Source of the DNA: Streptomyces decoyicus
Lineage (GTDB): Bacteria; Actinomycetota; Actinomycetes; Streptomycetales; Streptomycetaceae
Assembly (NCBI RefSeq): GCF_019880305.1
Contig: NZ_CP082301.1
Span: 434,001-498,000 of the forward strand
DNA length: 64,000 nucleotides
Direction: 5' to 3'
Position numbers and translations under genes: made by a program. The notes below the pieces were generated by a model. The model was given only the letters and a program-made list of their open reading frames with translations, had not been told where the DNA came from and did not search any database. The number at the start of each line of letters is the position of its first letter. Position 1 is the first letter of the stretch. Positions 34,529 to 43,083 of this stretch are shown here, in pieces.

Positions 34529-35002
34529 GCGGTGTCCGCTACCGGCTGACCGCGACTCGCACCCGGGCCGACGTGGTGCCCGCCGCTTCCCCTCCGCGGC
34601 GGCACCGCGCGGCCGGGCCGGCTCGCCTCCCTCGGCGGGCGCCTCACGACCGAGCCGCAGGATCGCAGCGCCGTCGCGTCCTGGCAGTCCAACCCCTGGC
34701 TCCGTAGGGGGCATCGAAAAGCGCGAGTCGAGCCGTCCTGTCCAGATGCGGCCAAGCTCTCCGGCAGGCCGCCGCCCGTACGGACGGGCAACCTCGGCGG
34801 CCAGTGCGTGCAATGCATGCAATGCGTGCAGTGCGTGCAGTGCGTGCAGTGCGTGCAGTGCGTGCAGTGCGTGCAGTGCGTGCAGTGCGTGCAGTGCGTG
34901 CAGTATCCGAGCCGGCAGTCCGGGAAGACGAGCGCTCTCTTCGCGGACCCGCGCGGACGCGTCCGCGGCGAGCTGCTCGTACGTGGTGCGGCCGCATCAA
35001 GA
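34529..35002. other. Gene-free spacer holding the 9-bp minisatellite
   Basis: No permease or ATPase remnant is recognisable here, where an ABC operon would be expected to continue. Apart from the tandem repeat listed separately, nothing is seen. Confidence 0.45.
34803..34901. repeat. 9-bp minisatellite, 11 copies
   Basis: AGTGCGTGC is repeated eleven times head to tail. The second and third units are diverged (AATGCATGC, AATGCGTGC) and the last eight are identical. Both strands stay open through the array because the period is a multiple of three (for example Gln-Cys-Val or Cys-Thr-His repeats), which makes false ORFs. It sits between a solute-binding lipoprotein gene and a convergent HAD gene. 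Confidence 0.95.
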
Positions 35003-35659
35003 TCATTCCACTGCGGCTGATCCCTCCAGCCCGTGAGCGCGGGGTCCGGACACGAAGGCAAGGACGTCGCGGACCGCTTCGCGCAGGCTGCCGAAGTGAC
35101 GGTGCACGCCGTCCACCGCCGCAGGGGCGTTGACACTCCACACCGTCATCCCGGCACGCAGCCCGGACTCCACCCCGGAAGGGGCGTCCTCGACGACCAG
35201 ACAGTCCTCCGGTCTGGCGCCCAGACGCGCGGCTGCGTGCAGATACGGCACCGGCGACGGCTTGCCTTCCTCCACGGCGGCCGCGTCCACGAGAACCTCC
35301 GGGACCGGCAAGCCCGTCCTTGCGAAGCGTCCACGAACCCGGTGCTCATAGTTCGAAGTCACCAGCGCCCAGGACCCGGGCCGCAGAGTACTCAGCAACT
35401 CCGAGGCGCCACAGAAGGCCGTATAGGCGCCGGAGCGGACGTCCTCGTCCTCCAGCTCGTGCAGTGCGGCAAGACACTTCTCGGGGTCCTGGTCCGGAGC
35501 AACCTGCGCGAAGGTCTCCAGCGGCCTCGTCCGCAGCGCCACACGGTAGACGTCATGGGGGTCCAGTCCGTATTGCTCTGCCCACGTTCGCCAGACCAGG
35601 CGCTGATTGTCCACGGCATCGATCAACGTGCCATCGACATCGAACAGGACATACCTCAT
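35003..35659 (-). CDS. HAD-superfamily hydrolase (beta-phosphoglucomutase-like)
   Basis: A 218-residue phosphatase. Motif I is FDVDGTLID at the N-terminus with nucleophile Asp and acid Asp, followed by an alpha-helical C1 cap. Motif II is VTSNYEHR, motif III has the Lys in EEGKPSPVPY, and motif IV is VVEDAPSGVESGLRAGM. This order and the KPSPxPYLxAAxxLG box are those of sugar-phosphate/polyol-phosphate HAD phosphatases. A GTG start about 11 codons upstream is an alternative. It points toward the first solute-binding gene; substrate unknown. Confidence 0.9.
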   Translation of the reverse strand: MRYVLFDVDGTLIDAVDNQRLVWRTWAEQYGLDPHDVYRVALRTRPLETFAQVAPDQDPEKCLAALHELEDEDVRSGAYTAFCGASELLSTLRPGSWALVTSNYEHRVRGRFARTGLPVPEVLVDAAAVEEGKPSPVPYLHAAARLGARPEDCLVVEDAPSGVESGLRAGMTVWSVNAPAAVDGVHRHFGSLREAVRDVLAFVSGPRAHGLEGSAAVE

Positions 35660-35740
35660 CGCACCGGACTGACCGGGTTCGCTGATCACGCTTCGATCAT
35701 GCCATCGGAGCAGGCAGTTTGCGGGACGGGAGGTCCGCTG

Positions 35741-35848
35741 CATGATCACCTTCTCTGTCCGGATCGGCAGCCACTTCATCGCCGCCGACCACGGCGGTCG
35801 CAGTCGCGCAGAAGTGATGGAGCTGACCAGGAAATGGCTCCTGAGGTA
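35741..35848 (+). CDS. Possible 35-residue small protein
   Basis: The short frame MITFSVRIGSHFIAADHGGR then SRAEVMELTRKWLLR has a GGGAGG site eight bases upstream, strong third-position GC, and a clean hairpin six bases after its TAG. The amphipathic C-terminal helix looks like a genuine peptide, but no family is recognised. It lies in the 463-base spacer between divergent HAD and phosphatase genes, which otherwise shows no gene. Confidence 0.35.
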
Positions 35849-35853
35849 GCGCC

Positions 35854-35886
35854 TGCCGCCGGCCCTCGCGAAGCCGGCCGGCGGCA
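35854..35886 (+). terminator. Perfect 11-bp hairpin after the small frame
   Basis: TGCCGCCGGCC at 35854-35864 and GGCCGGCGGCA at 35876-35886 pair perfectly around an 11-base loop, ending in AAACAA. Confidence 0.6.
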
Positions 35887-36122
35887 AACAACGCATCACC
35901 ACGCCCCTCACATGCGATTCCTGAGCTATCTGGGGCACGCCCAGGCAACAGGCCCGGGCGGGCGAAGCCCCTCGCATAGCGAGGCCGTGGGGCCGACGAG
36001 GCTGGTGAAGGCCGGCGAGGGCCGGTGCGGCCGCAGCCTGGCGGCGCCCTCTAGCCGAACCGTGGGGCAACTGCCGTAGCGCGCCTTGCCAGCACCGAGG
36101 CAAAGCAGGATAAATGTGAATC

Positions 36123-38966
36123 ATGAGCGGACATTCGGGGCGGTTCCGGCGTTGGCTGAGCCGCGCGCCCGGCCGTTCCGCAGCTCCGGGCGCGGCCCCC
36201 GCCGGGAACGACACCGGCGACCAGCAGGACGAACGTCCTGCTGGCGCCGAGGGTCCGCTGCACATACAGCCCTCGTTCCCCACCCGCAGCGTCGCCCGGG
36301 AAGTCTTCCTCCTCCAGCTGGTGCTCGTGGTACTGCTGGTCGCGGCGGCAGTGGTGGCCATCGTCGTCCAGGCCCAGCGGGACACCATGACCGACGCCCG
36401 GCACCGGACGCTCGCCGCCGCTGAGTCCTTCGCACACTCCTGGGGTCTCCAGGAGGCGCTGAACAGCGACGATCCGACCGCAAAGCTCCAGCCGCTCGCC
36501 GAGGCGGCCCGGAAGGCCTCCGGCGTCGACGCGCTCATCGTGTACAAGCTCGACGGGATCACCCTCACCCACAGCGACCCGCGGCAGATCGGCAAGCACG
36601 TCATCGGCCCGTATGCCGAAGCCGCCCGGGGCAAGCCCTTCACCGGGACCTTCGAGGGCGCCCTGGGCCTCTCCGTGGTCTCTGCGGCCCCCGTCAAGGA
36701 CTCCTCGGGCAAGGTCGTCGCCATCGTCGCCGCACCGGTCACGGTGGAGAAGGTGCAGAAATCGGTCAACCAGCAGCTGCCCCTCTTCCTGGGCACCGCC
36801 GTCGGGGCGCTGGCGCTCGCCGGAGGCGGCGCGGGGCTGGTGAGCCGTCGGCTGCGCCGGCAGACCCACGGTCTGGGACCGGCCGAGATGACCCGGATGT
36901 ACGAGCATCACGATGCGGTCCTGCACGCGGTGCGGGAGGGCGTCCTCATCGTCGGCCGCGACGGGCGGCTGCTGTTGGCCAACGACGAGGCACGGCGTCT
37001 CCTGAACCTGCCGGCGGACGCGGAGGGCCGCCCTGTCGGCGACCTCGGGCTGGACCACCGCACCGCCGAGCTCCTGGCATCGGACCGGATCGCCACCGAT
37101 GAGGTGCACCTGGCCCAGGACAGACTGCTGGCCGTCAACAAGCGGTCGACCACCCCCTACGGAGCCCACCAGGGAAGCGTGGTTACCCTGCGCGACACCA
37201 CCGAACTGAGGTGGCTGTCAGGGCGCGCCGAGGTGGCGCGGGAACGGTTGCGGCTCCTCTACGACGCCGGGATGCGGATCGGCTCCACGCTGAATGTCGA
37301 GCGCACTGCCGAGGCACTGGCGCAGGTGGCGGTCCCCCGGTTCGCCGACATCGTCACCGTCGAGCTGCTGGACCCGGTCCTCAAAGGTGAGGAGCCGGCC
37401 GTGGCGGGTACCGAGCTGCGCCGGACGGCCATCGCCGGCCTGGCGCCGGACCATCCGCTCTACCCCGTCGGCGAGCTGATGGGGTTCGTCCCGGGCACTC
37501 CGGTGGCGGCGGGGGTGGACCAGGGCCGCTCCATGGTGGAGCCGGACCTGGCCGGCTCTTCCGGCTGGCGGTCCCAGGACCCGGAACGCGCCCGGCGCAT
37601 CCTGGACCACGGGGTGCATTCCCTGGCTGTCGTACCGCTGCGCGCCCGGGGAGTGGTGCTGGGGCTGGTGGACTTCTGGCGGTCGGGGAGCTCCCCTCCG
37701 TTCGACGACGAGGACATGTCCTTCGCCGAAGAACTGGCGGGGCGGGCCGCGGTGGGGATCGACAACGCCCGCCGCTACACCCGTGAGCGCACCATGGCGA
37801 TGACGCTCCAGCGCAGCCTGATGCCCCGCGGCCTGCCCGACCAGGACGCCCTGGAGGTGGCGCACCGTTATCTCCCCGCCCAGGCGGGAGTGGGCGGGGA
37901 CTGGTTCGACATCATCCCGCTGCCCGGCGCCCGGGTGGCGCTGGTCATCGGCGACGTGGTCGGACACGGTCTGCACGCGGCGGCCACCATGGGCCGGTTG
38001 CGCATCGCCGTGCACAACTTCTCGGCCCTGGACCTCTCCCCCGACGAGCTGCTGGGCCACCTGGACGAGCTGGTGACCCACATCGACGTCCAGGACGAGG
38101 ACACCGACGACGGACCGGCGATCACCGGCGCAACCTGTCTGTACGTCATTTACGACTCCGTCTCCGGCCGGATCACCGCGGCCACGGCCGGCCACCTCCC
38201 GCCTGCTGTGGCCCACCCCGACGGGAGCGTGGAGTTCCTGCACTCGCCGGTCTCCCCACCGCTCGGCCTGGGCACCGGCCTGCCCTTCGAGACCGCTGAA
38301 CTGTCGCTGCCGGAGGGCTCCCGGCTGGTGCTCTACACGGACGGACTGGTCGAGAACCGCAGCCGCGACCTGGACGCCGGAATGGAAGAACTGCGGGCGG
38401 CCCTCGCCGGGCCGGACCGTACGCCGGAGGACACCTGCGCCACCGTCCTGCAATCGCTGCTGCCCGCCAGGCCCACCGACGACGTCGCGCTGCTGGTGGC
38501 CCGGACCCGACGGCTGGACCCGGCACACGTCGCCGAGTGGGACGTGCCACGCGACCCGGCGGCGGTGAGCCCGGTCCGCAACGACTGCGCACGCAAGTTG
38601 GCGGACTGGGGTCTGGTGCGCATCGCCTACGGCACCGAACTCATCCTCAGCGAACTGATCACCAACGCCATTCGCTACGGCGCCGAGCCCATCCACGTGC
38701 GGCTCCTGCAGACCCCCAGCACCCTGATCTCTGAGGTCTCCGACGGCAGCAGCACCTCCCCGCACATCCGCCAGGCGAAGGACACCGACGAAGAAGGCCG
38801 CGGCCTGTTCCTCGTCGCGCAGTTCGCCGAACACTGGGGCACCCGCTACTCCCCCAGAGGCAAGACGATCTGGGCCGCTCAGGCGGTCGGCCCCGACGCC
38901 CTGCCCGAGGAAGAGGAGTCGCAGGAGGACCTCCTCAACCGTTGGGGCCACAACGGGGAGTGGTGA
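36123..38966 (+). CDS. Cache-PAS-GAF-PP2C phosphatase-HATPase signalling protein
   Basis: A 947-residue membrane signal protein. A transmembrane helix at about 61-83 is followed by an extracytoplasmic Cache-type sensor (about 88-215, with ALIVYKLDGITLTHSDPRQI), a second helix (about 219-241), PAS (about 262-370), GAF (about 385-555), a SpoIIE/RsbU-type serine phosphatase (about 565-785, GVGGDWFDIIPLP with Asp593, IGDVVGHGLHAA) and an anti-sigma-like HATPase (about 800-930, ELITNAIRYGA, DEEGRGLFLV). Such proteins dephosphorylate anti-anti-sigma factors and may also phosphorylate them. It is flanked by two orphan solute-binding lipoproteins, which could deliver its ligand. Confidence 0.93.
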   Translation: MSGHSGRFRRWLSRAPGRSAAPGAAPAGNDTGDQQDERPAGAEGPLHIQPSFPTRSVAREVFLLQLVLVVLLVAAAVVAIVVQAQRDTMTDARHRTLAAAESFAHSWGLQEALNSDDPTAKLQPLAEAARKASGVDALIVYKLDGITLTHSDPRQIGKHVIGPYAEAARGKPFTGTFEGALGLSVVSAAPVKDSSGKVVAIVAAPVTVEKVQKSVNQQLPLFLGTAVGALALAGGGAGLVSRRLRRQTHGLGPAEMTRMYEHHDAVLHAVREGVLIVGRDGRLLLANDEARRLLNLPADAEGRPVGDLGLDHRTAELLASDRIATDEVHLAQDRLLAVNKRSTTPYGAHQGSVVTLRDTTELRWLSGRAEVARERLRLLYDAGMRIGSTLNVERTAEALAQVAVPRFADIVTVELLDPVLKGEEPAVAGTELRRTAIAGLAPDHPLYPVGELMGFVPGTPVAAGVDQGRSMVEPDLAGSSGWRSQDPERARRILDHGVHSLAVVPLRARGVVLGLVDFWRSGSSPPFDDEDMSFAEELAGRAAVGIDNARRYTRERTMAMTLQRSLMPRGLPDQDALEVAHRYLPAQAGVGGDWFDIIPLPGARVALVIGDVVGHGLHAAATMGRLRIAVHNFSALDLSPDELLGHLDELVTHIDVQDEDTDDGPAITGATCLYVIYDSVSGRITAATAGHLPPAVAHPDGSVEFLHSPVSPPLGLGTGLPFETAELSLPEGSRLVLYTDGLVENRSRDLDAGMEELRAALAGPDRTPEDTCATVLQSLLPARPTDDVALLVARTRRLDPAHVAEWDVPRDPAAVSPVRNDCARKLADWGLVRIAYGTELILSELITNAIRYGAEPIHVRLLQTPSTLISEVSDGSSTSPHIRQAKDTDEEGRGLFLVAQFAEHWGTRYSPRGKTIWAAQAVGPDALPEEEESQEDLLNRWGHNGEW

Positions 38967-39441
38967 GACCGTGGCGTGGCACCCACCGCCCCGCACCCCG
39001 CCCCCGTACTCCGCCCCCGCTTCCCGGTGCCCGGTGCCCAGTGCCCGGGACGAGCGGGGTGCCGCCATCCGCGCTCGGCGCCTACTCGCCGCCATGACCT
39101 GGCCCGGTCACCGTCTTGGCGGAGGCCTGGAAGGGGGCGGAGTACGCTGTTTTGGACCCATTGCTGCAGAGAGACTTCGGGCAGTGACACGTCGCGGCGG
39201 GGTGGCGTCAGGCCTGCCCGCGCGCCAAGGCGTCGACGGCCCTGCGGGAGTTGCCGAGGACGCCCGCTCGGCGAACCTGCGAGGCCCCGTCGGCGTACCG
39301 CCCCGCCTCTGGGCGTGCGCCGTCCTTGGCAGCGGGGCCGCTGTACGGGCCATCCGACCGCACCGTGCCATGGCCTGCTCTGGTCCATGTCCGCCACCCA
39401 CCTGGCGGACCGCTCCCCCACCTGGTCCTGCTGGAGGCGTC
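38967..39441. other. Gene-free spacer before the second solute-binding gene
   Basis: No gene is recognised. It begins with a low-complexity C-rich tract (38981-39050, CCCGCCCCCG and GGTGCCC repeats). The promoter of the second lipoprotein gene should be in its 3' half. Confidence 0.4.
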
Positions 39442-40584
39442 GTGGCTACACATCATCGGGTCCGCGTGGGCGCTCTCCTTTGCTGTCTCGGCCTGACGGC
39501 GCTCGGTCTCGTCGGCTGCGAGGAAGGGGGAACCACCCGTCCGGTCGAGCCTTCCCGGGCCGGTTCCGCCGCGGAGGTGGGCGGGATGGCGGCACTGATC
39601 AAGGCAGCGAAGCGGGAGGGCAGGCTCAACACCATCGCGCTGCCGCGCCAGTGGGCCAACTACAGCGCGCTGATCGACGGCTTCGAGAAGAAGTACGGCA
39701 TCAAGGTCGTCATCGACAATCCGAGCGGCCACAGCCAGCAGGAGATCGATGCCGTGAAGCGCTACCGTGGCCGAGAGCGCGCCCCCGACGTGCTCGACCT
39801 GGGGGATTCCTTCGCCCAGTCGGCTGCGCGGCAGGGACTGCTGGCCCCCTACCGGGTCGCACAGTTCGACCAGATCCCACCGGAGCAGAAGGATGCCGAG
39901 GCCCGCTGGTACAACAACTACGGCGGCTACGTCTCCATCGGCTGCGACGCCGCCCGCGTGCGGACCTGCCCCGCGTCCTTCGCAGATCTGCTCCAGCCGG
40001 AGTACAAGGGCCTGGTCGCGATCCACGGCGAACCCACCACCGCGGGATCGGCCTTCGCCGCCGTGTACGCGGCGGCACTCGCCAACGGGGGGTCGTTCGA
40101 CAACATCCGGCCAGGCATCGACTTCTTCGCCCGGCTCGACAAGGCAGGCAACTACAACCGGGCAGACCCCAGCCCGACCGCGATCGCCAAGGGCAGGACA
40201 CCGATCAGCATCGAGTGGGACTACCTCAACCTCCAGCACATCGACCAGCTCCGCGGGACGGACGTGGACTGGAAGGTCTCCATTCCCTTCGACGGCAGCT
40301 TCTCGCAGTACTACGCACAGGCGATCAACAAGGACGCCCCCCACCCGGCCGCAGCGCGGCTGTGGGAGGAGTACCTCTTCAGCCCGGAAGGCCAGAATCT
40401 CCGCCTCGTGGACTATGCCCGCCCGGTGCTGATGGACGCCATGGCGAAGAACGGCACCCTCAACAAGGCCCTGGCCTCACGACTGCCGACGGTCGAGGGA
40501 ACACCACAGTTCCCGACCGAGCCGCAGCTGAGCAAGGCGCTGCGCACCGTCCGCGAGGACTGGGCCGAGGCCGTCGGCGACTGA
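39442..40584 (+). CDS. Second extracellular solute-binding lipoprotein, paralogue of the 33398 gene
   Basis: A 380-residue lipoprotein from a GTG with GGAGG four bases upstream and lipobox GLVGC. It shares long near-identical stretches with the 33398 product, such as TIALPRQWANYSALIDGF, KYGIKVVIDNPSG, QAINKDAPHPAAARLWEEYL and EGQNLRL, plus the same cysteine pair (IGCDAARVRTC). The two clearly descend from one gene duplication, but the signal peptides and linker differ completely. There are no permease or ATPase genes nearby. Confidence 0.88.
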   Translation: MATHHRVRVGALLCCLGLTALGLVGCEEGGTTRPVEPSRAGSAAEVGGMAALIKAAKREGRLNTIALPRQWANYSALIDGFEKKYGIKVVIDNPSGHSQQEIDAVKRYRGRERAPDVLDLGDSFAQSAARQGLLAPYRVAQFDQIPPEQKDAEARWYNNYGGYVSIGCDAARVRTCPASFADLLQPEYKGLVAIHGEPTTAGSAFAAVYAAALANGGSFDNIRPGIDFFARLDKAGNYNRADPSPTAIAKGRTPISIEWDYLNLQHIDQLRGTDVDWKVSIPFDGSFSQYYAQAINKDAPHPAAARLWEEYLFSPEGQNLRLVDYARPVLMDAMAKNGTLNKALASRLPTVEGTPQFPTEPQLSKALRTVREDWAEAVGD

Positions 40585-41019
40585 TCCTCCAACTCCCGGT
40601 GAGCCGGGGCAGGGGGCCGAACGCATTGCTCTGGACGCACTGCTCGCCGTGGACAGCAGAAAGAGAACCAGGCACCCTCCCAGCCTCCGGCCCGGCTCGG
40701 GGAGTCGGCCGACAGGGCGTCGCCTCGGCTCGTTGTTCCCCGGATATCGGAGACGAGGAACAGGACAGTGAACGGCGCAACTCAGCGACGAGTTGCATCC
40801 GTCCAGACACTCCGGCTACGGGATCGTGGACCGCCCGCCATGCGGCGCGGCTTCGTCCGGGCGGACGGCAACGGGTTCTTCGACATGCCGGAGCAGCTGC
40901 CTGGTCGGTCCTCGGTTCCGTGGGGCCGGGGGCAGCGGTGAATCCGAACCGGGCCCGGGTTGCGTGGAGCCCTGGTGCGGCTTGACCAGGTACCGCATCT
41001 GCGCGCCGGCCGATCGCCG
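40585..41019. other. Gene-free spacer between convergent genes
   Basis: No supported gene. A short plus-strand frame from ATG 40841 (33 codons) lacks a ribosome site and family resemblance. Confidence 0.4.
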
Positions 41020-41769
41020 TCAGCCGTCGGACGGGGCGTCGGTGACCTCGTCCACAAGGTGTGGCCCGTTGTTGCGCACGCTGTTGACCGCGGTGGAGAC
41101 GGCGCGGGCGTCCAGGTGTCCTGCGGCCGGGGCTGTGAGCAGTGCGCGGAGCTCGCCGGGGTCCTCGTGGGCTGGGTCGAGCCAGGCGCTCCAGTCGGCG
41201 GGGGCGATGGTCAGCGGCATCCGCGGGTGGACCCGTCCGGCGGTGTCGGTGGCCTCGGTGGTGATGATCGTGCAGGTGGTCCACCACGCCCCCGGCTCCT
41301 CGTCGTCGGAGACGTCGGGGGCGCGCCAGAACTCGTACAGGCCCGCGAGCGCCATGGCCTGCCCGTCCTCGGGGCTGATGAAGTACGGCTGCTTGCGGGC
41401 CTTGGTCGTCTCGGTCGCCGCGACGGCCTGCCATTCGTAGAAGCCGTCCGCCGGCAGCAGGCACCTGCGCTTGGCGAAGGCCCGGCGGTAGGCAGGCTTC
41501 TCCGCAACCGTCTCGACCCTGGCGTTGATCATCTTCGCGCCGACACTCAGACTCTTCGCCCACGACGGCACCAGCCCCCAGCGCAGCGGCCGCAGCTGCC
41601 GGGTGACCTCGCCGGTGTCCCGCTCGACGCGTTCCAGCACCGACCACACGTCATCGGTGGGGGCCACGTTCCAGCTCGGGTCGAGCACCAGGTCGGGATC
41701 CCAGCGCGTGACGTCGAACAGGTCGACCAGATCCTGCGGACGGCGGGTGGAGACATATCGGCCGCACAT
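41020..41769 (-). CDS. SOS response-associated peptidase (SRAP/YedK/HMCES family)
   Basis: A 249-residue protein that covalently captures abasic sites in single-stranded DNA. The start is placed so that the catalytic cysteine is residue 2 (MCGRYVSTRR), as processing requires; an ATG three codons upstream also exists. The other active-site residues are present: N82 in INARVETV, E112 in GFYEW and H181 in HPRMP. Length and motifs are normal. It is monocistronic; no SOS box was recognised upstream. Confidence 0.95.
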   Translation of the reverse strand: MCGRYVSTRRPQDLVDLFDVTRWDPDLVLDPSWNVAPTDDVWSVLERVERDTGEVTRQLRPLRWGLVPSWAKSLSVGAKMINARVETVAEKPAYRRAFAKRRCLLPADGFYEWQAVAATETTKARKQPYFISPEDGQAMALAGLYEFWRAPDVSDDEEPGAWWTTCTIITTEATDTAGRVHPRMPLTIAPADWSAWLDPAHEDPGELRALLTAPAAGHLDARAVSTAVNSVRNNGPHLVDEVTDAPSDG

Positions 41770-41886
41770 ATCGTCCACCCTGCCACACCACCGGTCATCG
41801 CCCGGTCACCCACGCCTCCGCCCGGCATACAGGGCCTGCGCGAGGAGAGGGAAAGCGGGGTGGAAAAGCAGCCGACCCCCTGTGTG

Positions 41887-42132
41887 TCAGAGCCGCCCCC
41901 ACGGAGACCACATCGATTGCGGCCTCGGCGATCGGCCGCCGCCGGCCGGGGGCGATCCCCCGGAGGCTGCAAGGACAACACCGGGGCCAAGGACGACTCC
42001 GGGACCGGGGACGGCTCCGGGGCCGGGGGCGAGTCCCGGACCGGGGACGACTCCCGGGCCGGGGACGACTCCCGGGCCGGGGCCGGCATCTTCCCCGACC
42101 CGCACGACCTGCCCGATCTCGACCACACTCAT
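41887..42132 (-). CDS. Possible repeat peptide translationally coupled to the hydrolase
   Basis: ATG 42132 overlaps the TGA of the upstream alpha/beta hydrolase (ATGA), the arrangement of coupled genes. The 81-residue frame starts MSVVEIGQVVRVGEDAG, then runs through about five six-residue units of the type VVPGPG encoded by an 18-bp tandem repeat, and ends in SPRPQSMWSPWGRL. The repeats resemble elastin-like Val-Pro-Gly peptides. The frame may only be open because the repeat period is a multiple of three. I give it low confidence. Confidence 0.3.
   Translation of the reverse strand: MSVVEIGQVVRVGEDAGPGPGVVPGPGVVPGPGLAPGPGAVPGPGVVLGPGVVLAASGGSPPAGGGRSPRPQSMWSPWGRL
41991..42080. repeat. 18-bp tandem repeat, five copies
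   Basis: Units such as GGACGACTCCCGGGCCGG follow at 41991, 42009, 42027, 42045 and 42063, with one to four changes each and the last two identical. Confidence 0.9.
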
Positions 42133-42926
42133 CGGGTGGCCGGGAGCATCCGGGCGGCCGGGACCATCCGGGCGAGCCCTGCGCGCAGCGCGGCGTTGAA
42201 GCGCTCGGGGCGCTCCTGGTGCGGCATATGGCCGGCGCCGGCGATCACGCCGACCTCGGCGCCGGGCGTAAGGGCGGCGCAGGTCCGGGGCACTTCCAGG
42301 GGGACCGCGGTGTCCAGCTCACCGTGGAGGTAGTGGATCGGCACCTGCAGCCCGGGCAGTGTCGGCCGCGGGTCGTAGCCGTCGGCGGTGGCTTGGTGCT
42401 CGTCGATGTGGACGCCGGAGTCCAGGATCTGACGGATCGCCCAGTCGATGAGCGCGGGTGCGGTGCCCGGCGCGTACCACCCCGGCACCCAGTCGGCGAC
42501 CGTACCGGCCCGGTCGCGACGCAGAGCGGCCACGAGCTCCGCCTGAGCCTCCGCCGACGGCCAGTACCCCGGCGCGCCCACTGAAACCACGCCTCCGGTC
42601 AACTCGGGCCTCCGCAGCGCCAGTTCCGTGGCGAAGACCCCGCCGATCGACGAGCCGATGACCACCGGCCGGTCCAACCGCAGCGCGCCGATCAGCGCCA
42701 CCAGGTCGCTGACCACCCCGGCGGTGGTGTTGCCGTGGGCAGGGCGGGACGACCGCCCGCAGCCCCGCCAGTCGACGGTGACGACCCGGTGATCCCGGGT
42801 GAAATCGGGCAGCTGGGCGCCCCAGGTCCGGCCGCTGGTGCCCCAGCCGTGCAGGAACAGCAGCGCCGGGCCGGTCCCCTCGTCCTCGTAGTGGAGCGTG
42901 GTGTCGTTGACGTCCAGGCTGGGCAT
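42129..42926 (-). CDS. Alpha/beta hydrolase, divergent from a LysR gene
   Basis: A 265-residue hydrolase with a GAGGAGA ribosome site. It has LLFLHGWGTSGRTW (oxyanion HGW), DWRGCGRSSRP, the nucleophile elbow GSSIGG, an acid in HGELDTAVPLE and His in GAGHMPHQE. It belongs to the haloperoxidase/enol-lactonase-like branch. The divergent LysR gene and the operator between them suggest inducible expression by the enzyme's substrate. Confidence 0.88.
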   Translation of the reverse strand: MPSLDVNDTTLHYEDEGTGPALLFLHGWGTSGRTWGAQLPDFTRDHRVVTVDWRGCGRSSRPAHGNTTAGVVSDLVALIGALRLDRPVVIGSSIGGVFATELALRRPELTGGVVSVGAPGYWPSAEAQAELVAALRRDRAGTVADWVPGWYAPGTAPALIDWAIRQILDSGVHIDEHQATADGYDPRPTLPGLQVPIHYLHGELDTAVPLEVPRTCAALTPGAEVGVIAGAGHMPHQERPERFNAALRAGLARMVPAARMLPATR

Positions 42927-43030
42927 GGCGGTCTCCTCTGCCGCGTGGGCCCTTGCGGACCGTCCGGTTCGTGATGCCCCCAGCCAACCGCGATCACCCC
43001 CGCCGGCCAGTGAGCGATCCGCGCCTACAC

Positions 43031-43049
43031 TGATCACGAACGGTGATCA
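43031..43049. promoter_or_regulatory. LysR-type operator in the divergent promoter
   Basis: TGATCAC-GAACG-GTGATCA is a perfect inverted repeat with a T-N11-A core, 34 bases upstream of the LysR start and about 105 bases upstream of the divergent hydrolase start. This is the standard location of a LysR recognition site. Confidence 0.8.
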
Positions 43050-43083
43050 ATGCCGGTCACGGCGAGCAGGGGGCCCGGGGGGC

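Noticed and set aside
34525..35141. Long frames on both strands with Cys-Thr-His or Gln-Cys-Val repeats, resembling a metal-binding protein
   Set aside because: They exist only because the 9-bp minisatellite has a period divisible by three. No start with ribosome site, and flanking residues look non-coding.
39130..40660. Weakly similar stretches near 39150 (TACGCTGTTTTGGACCCATTGCTGC) and 40620 (AACGCATTGCTCTGGACGCACTGCTC) flanking the second lipoprotein gene
   Set aside because: Similarity is loose and could not be extended into terminal repeats, so no mobile element is claimed.
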